This document shows positions 6,288 to 6,989 of a stretch of 6,989 nucleotides of DNA, piece by piece. The notes under the pieces were generated by a model. That model was not told where the DNA came from. It made no database searches and saw only the letters and a program-made list of their open reading frames with translations. Both the position numbers and the translations under genes were made by a program. Position 1 is the stretch's first letter; each line of letters starts with the position of its first letter. Source of the DNA: Hyphomicrobiales bacterium (GTDB lineage Bacteria > Pseudomonadota > Alphaproteobacteria > Rhizobiales > Beijerinckiaceae); NCBI GenBank assembly GCA_028290085.1, contig JAQGKN010000387.1, forward strand, positions 1 to 6,989, in the 5' to 3' direction.

Positions 6288-6989
6288 ATGGCGCGCCCGA
6301 GCGAAGACGACCTGATCGCCCGGTTCTTCGCGCCGCTGGCGGGGCCGGGCGGGCTCGCGCTGGAAGACGATGCCGCGCGGCTGCCTGCCATGCCCGGCTT
6401 CGATCTCGTCCTCACCTGTGACGCTCTGGTCGCGGGCGTGCATTTCTTTCCCGACGATCCGCCTGACGCGATTGCCGCCAAGGCCTTGCGGGTCAATCTC
6501 TCAGACCTCGCTGCAAAGGGCGCTCGTCCGGCAGGCTTCCTGCTCGCGCTGGTGCTCCCGCGCGATTTTCAGGAGAGCTGGCTCGAGGCCTTCGCGGCGG
6601 GGCTCGGCGCCGACATCCGCGATTACGCTTGCCCCTTGCTGGGCGGCGATACGGTGGCGACGCCCGGGCCGCTTATGATCTCCATCACCGCGCTCGGCCA
6701 TGTTCCCGAGGGGCGGATGGTGCCGCGTACTGGCGCCAGGGCAGGGGATTTCCTCTATGTTTCCGGCACAATCGGCGATGCTGCCCTTGGCCTTCAGGTG
6801 AGGCTCGGCAAGCTCGCGGCCAATGCGGCGGAGGCGGCTTATCTCCGCGAGCGCTACCTGCGCCCCCAGCCACGCAATGCGCTGGCCGCCGCGCTCGTGG
6901 CCCATGCCCATGGTGCGATGGATATCTCGGACGGATTCGCTGGGGATCTCGCCAAGATGATGCGCGTCTCGCACACCGGCGCCCGCATC
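6288..6989 (+). CDS. thiL: Thiamine-monophosphate kinase, truncated by the window edge
   Basis: ThiL phosphorylates thiamine monophosphate to thiamine diphosphate with ATP. The window holds the first 234 codons, open to the last base; family members run to about 320-340 residues, so roughly the last third lies outside. It belongs to the PurM/AIRS fold. Visible motifs are LEDDAARL (25-32), which replaces the common G-x-G-DDAA Mg-binding motif with a Glu where Gly is usual; VLTCDALVAGVHFF (41-54); KALRVNLSDLAAKGA (65-79); LLGGDT (117-122); GTIGDAALGL; and MDISDGF (211-217). The N-terminal extension is short, and GAGAGG (6276-6281) sits 6 bases before the ATG, so the start is firm. It follows nusB by 10 bases and belongs to the same unit. 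I see no frameshift in the visible part. Confidence 0.95.
   Translation, partial: MARPSEDDLIARFFAPLAGPGGLALEDDAARLPAMPGFDLVLTCDALVAGVHFFPDDPPDAIAAKALRVNLSDLAAKGARPAGFLLALVLPRDFQESWLEAFAAGLGADIRDYACPLLGGDTVATPGPLMISITALGHVPEGRMVPRTGARAGDFLYVSGTIGDAALGLQVRLGKLAANAAEAAYLRERYLRPQPRNALAAALVAHAHGAMDISDGFAGDLAKMMRVSHTGARI

Noticed and set aside
5603..6496. Minus-strand open frame (297 codons) across ribH, nusB and thiL
   Set aside because: Three conserved genes account for the + strand here; the antisense frame is an effect of high GC third positions.

Overview
This looks like a chromosomal housekeeping segment from a high-GC alphaproteobacterium, most likely of the Hyphomicrobiales (Rhizobiales). 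The gene order glyA-nrdR-ribD-ribE-ribH-nusB-thiL is typical of that group, the protein motifs match alphaproteobacterial versions, and the inserted Omp25/31-like porin-type protein is characteristic of the order. The placement comes from recalled family features, not from a database search. Every recognised gene lies on the + strand.

Layout: (1) bases 1-140 hold the last 45 codons of a probable L,D-transpeptidase, closed by a strong intrinsic terminator at 198-232. (2) After a gene-free leader of about 220 bases comes a tight block, glyA (451-1761), nrdR (1790-2284), ribD (2281-3414) and ribE (3416-4018). The gaps are 28 bases, a 4-base ATGA overlap and 1 base, so these genes are probably co-transcribed and partly translationally coupled. 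(3) A 205-base AT-rich spacer with a nested stem-loop precedes an independent gene for a secreted, cysteine-rich outer-membrane beta-barrel protein (4224-5147). This gene ends in its own terminator (5171-5210). (4) After a short leader containing a possible mini-ORF and a GC-only stem, a second block runs ribH (5328-5816), nusB (5816-6277) and thiL (6288 to the window end, truncated at the 3' side), again with overlaps or 10-base spacing.

Function: glyA supplies glycine and one-carbon units. NrdR is the Zn/ATP-cone repressor of ribonucleotide reductase genes. RibD, RibH and RibE carry out the deaminase/reductase, lumazine synthase and riboflavin synthase steps of flavin synthesis. NusB works in transcription antitermination and rRNA synthesis, and ThiL makes thiamine diphosphate. 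RibA and RibB, which supply the first pathway intermediate and the 4-carbon unit, are not in the window.

I see no defence system, mobile element, CRISPR array, tRNA or rRNA. The unusual points are the outer-membrane gene that splits the riboflavin cluster, its six mature-region cysteines, and two possible structured leaders around it.
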